Positions 62,366 to 64,000 of a stretch of 64,000 bases of DNA are shown here, one piece after another. The stretch comes from JAFGXT01 sp963677165. GTDB taxonomy: Bacteria; Verrucomicrobiota; Lentisphaeria; Victivallales; SZUA-371. The notes beneath the pieces are model-generated. The model had not been told where the DNA came from. It searched no databases and worked only from the letters and a program-made list of their open reading frames with translations. How positions within the stretch are numbered: the stretch's first letter is position 1; every line of letters begins with the position of its first letter. The position numbers and the translations under genes were made by a program. The stretch is from NCBI GenBank assembly GCA_963677165.2, contig CAXXSX010000002.1, forward strand, positions 4,278,001-4,342,000. The letters are read 5' to 3'.

Positions 62366-63262
62366 ATGAAAAAACAACTGTTAACTCTTATCGCATTGGC
62401 TGCTGCAAGTAGTATTTTAGCGTCCCCGTATAGTGATGCCCGAAATGTCGCAAAAAAAGAAGAAAAAGCAAAAAATTATGAAGTTGCGGCTACAAGTTGG
62501 GAAACCGCTGCAGGTGCGGCAGAAAAACCTCAAGATAAATGCTACGCATATTTCAGGGCTGGCGAATGTATGCGACTGAAACATGATATTGAGAAAGCTC
62601 AGGGATATTTTCAAAAAATGTCTGAAGTAAAGGATGCTTCTGAAGTGGATAAGGAAAGGGCTTATGAACGTATTGCTCAATGTTTTATCTGGCAGAAAAA
62701 ATTTGACGACGCAATCACTTATTGCAATAAAACTATAAGTAGTTCCGATATTCCTCCTCGCGTTAAAGCGAAAATGTATCTATGCCTTGGAGAGGTATAT
62801 AAAAATCAGAAGAAATATGATGAGGCAATAAGCGAATGTAAAAAAGTTATTGATATCGCTAGTATCCATCCTCGTTTAAAAGGACAGGCCTATTATAATA
62901 TCGCCTTCTGTTTACGTGCTCAAAGAAAGTATGCGGAAGCAAACGAAGCCCTTGCTGAAAATATTAACCTGCTGGGCGAAAATTCTGCTGCTCAATTATA
63001 TGTGGCTCACAATCTGTCTGCTTTAGGTAAAAACGAAGAAGCAATTGCGGCTTATGAAAAGTTAAAAGCACTTAAAGGAACTTCTCAGGGCTATATCGCC
63101 GTTGCTGATTTGGCCATCGCTGGAATTTATTATAAGATGAAAGAGTATGATAAATCCAAGATTGCGTATGAAAAAGTAGTTGCTAATAAAAAGGCAGGCG
63201 CAGGTCGCGTGAAAAAAGCACAGCAGATGCTGGAAAAAATCGAAAGTCTAACTTCTAAATAG
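62366..63262 (+). CDS. Secreted or periplasmic TPR-repeat protein
   Basis: A 298-residue protein with a signal peptide (KKQLLTLIALAAASSILAS) and about six tetratricopeptide repeats over the rest: KNYEVAATSWETAAGAAEKPQDKCYAYFRAGE, RAYERIAQCFIWQKKFDDAITYC, AKMYLCLGEVYKNQKKYDEAISEC, AYYNIAFCLRAQRKYAEANEAL and IAGIYYKMKEYDKSKIAYEKV. TPR arrays bind other proteins; the partner is unknown. GGAG 9 bases before the ATG at 62366 supports this start over one at 62351. It follows the GH2 gene by about 130 bases and is closed by a strong terminator. Confidence 0.9.
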   Translation: MKKQLLTLIALAAASSILASPYSDARNVAKKEEKAKNYEVAATSWETAAGAAEKPQDKCYAYFRAGECMRLKHDIEKAQGYFQKMSEVKDASEVDKERAYERIAQCFIWQKKFDDAITYCNKTISSSDIPPRVKAKMYLCLGEVYKNQKKYDEAISECKKVIDIASIHPRLKGQAYYNIAFCLRAQRKYAEANEALAENINLLGENSAAQLYVAHNLSALGKNEEAIAAYEKLKALKGTSQGYIAVADLAIAGIYYKMKEYDKSKIAYEKVVANKKAGAGRVKKAQQMLEKIESLTSK

Positions 63263-63283
63263 TTTTTACCAAACATAGAGATT

Positions 63284-63311
63284 GCGGTGCATTCACAGCA
63301 CCGCTTTTTTT
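63284..63311 (+). terminator. Intrinsic terminator after the TPR gene
   Basis: GCGGTGC and GCACCGC form a perfect 7-bp stem with a 7-base loop, followed by seven T. It lies 21 bases after the stop codon and separates the GH3-to-TPR run from the next, separately regulated GH29 gene. Confidence 0.92.
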
Positions 63312-63369
63312 ATTTAATCAAATTTTATCTGTAAAATATTTTTTTATATAAAAACAAGTATTGTGCCTA

Positions 63370-63398
63370 TTGATATTTTACTTAACACGTGTTAATAT
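63370..63398 (+). promoter_or_regulatory. Second LacI-controlled promoter with identical operator
   Basis: TTGATA (63370-63375) and TAATAT (63393-63398) are separated by 17 bases. TTAACACGTGTTAA (63382-63395) lies in the same place as at 39053-39066; with flanks, 18 bases are identical (CTTAACACGTGTTAATAT). Transcription should start near 63405, 40 bases before the GH29 ATG. Confidence 0.85.
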
Positions 63399-63444
63399 AG
63401 AGATATTGTAACAAAGATTTTTTCTAACTCAAAGGATTAAAATT

Positions 63445-64000
63445 ATGGAAATACCGGGTTACTTAAAAGGTTATGAGGAACAGTGGAAAGAAGATCCTCG
63501 TTCTGCTGCTCTGGCATGGTTTAAAGATGCTAAATACGGTCTTTTTATTCATTACGGACTGTTTTCGCAGTTGGAGGTGAATGAGCATGCGTGGCGTTTA
63601 TATGACTACACCAGAATCAAATACGAAAAGTTGAAGGAGACTTTTAATCCGGAAAACTTTGATGCCGATTATATTGTTGATTTTGCGATTAACTGCGGCA
63701 TGAAATACATTAACTTTATCACAAAACATTGTGACGGGTTCAGTTTGTGGGACAGCAAAGCCACTGAATTCACCAGTATCAATTCTCCAGCCAAACGTGA
63801 CCTGGTCGCGGAAATGGTTGAGGCTTGTAACAAGCGTGATATGGGACTGTTTTTATTCTATGAACATGGGATGGAATGGCGTCACCCTCATGGTCCGGCG
63901 CATTGGGACTGGAGCAATCCGCGCGTGAAAATTCTGGATCGTATGAATCCAACCGATCCGTGGTATGCCACTCTGGATACTGGCTATGATATGAATAAAT
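63445..64000 (+). CDS. GH29-like alpha-L-fucosidase (3' end beyond window)
   Basis: The first 185 residues are present. The barrel opens AWFKDAKYGLFIHYGLFSQLE, then YEKLKETFNPENFDADYIVDFAINCGMKYINFITKHCDGFSLWDS and KRDLVAEMVEACNKRDMGLFLFYEHGMEW, which is the GH29 layout. No signal peptide is present. AAAGGA lies 7 bases before the ATG. It differs clearly from the GH29 gene at 40194, so the two probably have different linkage preference. Its promoter carries the same operator as the LacI gene at 39105. The nucleophile region lies near or past the window edge. Confidence 0.9.
   Translation, partial: MEIPGYLKGYEEQWKEDPRSAALAWFKDAKYGLFIHYGLFSQLEVNEHAWRLYDYTRIKYEKLKETFNPENFDADYIVDFAINCGMKYINFITKHCDGFSLWDSKATEFTSINSPAKRDLVAEMVEACNKRDMGLFLFYEHGMEWRHPHGPAHWDWSNPRVKILDRMNPTDPWYATLDTGYDMNK

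Noticed and set aside
1..64000. CRISPR arrays, tRNA or rRNA genes, prophage or integrase genes
   Set aside because: No regularly spaced repeats, cloverleaf-like segments, rRNA blocks or phage genes were noticed; short RNAs could still be missed without a covariance-model search.

Overview
The window reads as part of a chromosome of a saccharolytic bacterium of the PVC group, most likely a Lentisphaerota (Victivallales or Lentisphaerales type). This is inferred from gene content: four pseudopilins with the FTLIELLVVIAIIAILAS leader and a C-terminal H-X8/9-DGH motif, a partial type II secretion operon, many glycoside hydrolases without SusC/SusD, LacI/GntR/AraC regulators beside each sugar cluster, and typical PVC accessory families (FAD-dependent oxidoreductase, DegT/Gfo-Idh pair, UroD-like methyltransferase, DUF1638). 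No rRNA, tRNA, CRISPR array or transposase was seen.

Layout. 1-3887 (+): the 3' part of a large beta-helix/LamG protein. 3913-14571 (-): a long gene train read from a consensus promoter at 14629-14657 with a large palindrome just downstream. It runs SGNH hydrolase, pseudopilin, secreted CBM9-like/GH-A protein, small secreted protein, HAD hydrolase, GH63-like enzyme, sugar isomerase, ADP-ribosylglycohydrolase-like protein, LacI regulator, and then a DMT-type transporter. 14963-23789 (-): a second cluster with GntR regulator, FAD oxidoreductase (GTGA overlap), pseudopilin, GH39-like secreted enzyme and a sodium/solute symporter. 24260-29014 (-): type II secretion genes in the order L, M, C, D. 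29162-32739: a DegT aminotransferase and Gfo/Idh dehydrogenase divergent from a GntR/LacI-type regulator. 32778-34758: a decayed locus with a UroD-like gene (stop codon plus frameshift), a truncated DUF1638 gene and an internally deleted AraC gene. 34762-38994: an intact UroD-like gene plus GH95 fucosidase, divergent from an intact AraC regulator. 39105-64000 (+): a large fucose/galactose-directed cluster with LacI regulator, GH29, a four-LamG GH-A giant, a GH20-like multidomain protein, two tandem pseudopilins, GH3, an unassigned TIM-barrel enzyme, GH36, GH2, a TPR protein and a second GH29 cut by the window end.

How it fits together (inference): large secreted proteins with lectin-like or CBM modules bind and cut a complex fucosylated, galactose-rich glycan. 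Enzymes without signal peptides (GH95, GH29, GH36, GH2, GH3) finish the oligosaccharides inside the cell. The type II secretion parts and the pseudopilins placed inside the sugar operons suggest a secretion or surface role tied to each substrate.

The strongest regulatory signal is the palindrome TTAACACGTGTTAA. It sits at the same place in two near-identical promoters (TTGAyA-N17-TAATAT) in front of the LacI gene at 39105 and the GH29 gene at 63445. A one-mismatch copy lies in front of the GH3 block. This points to an autoregulated local regulon spanning the whole right half of the window.
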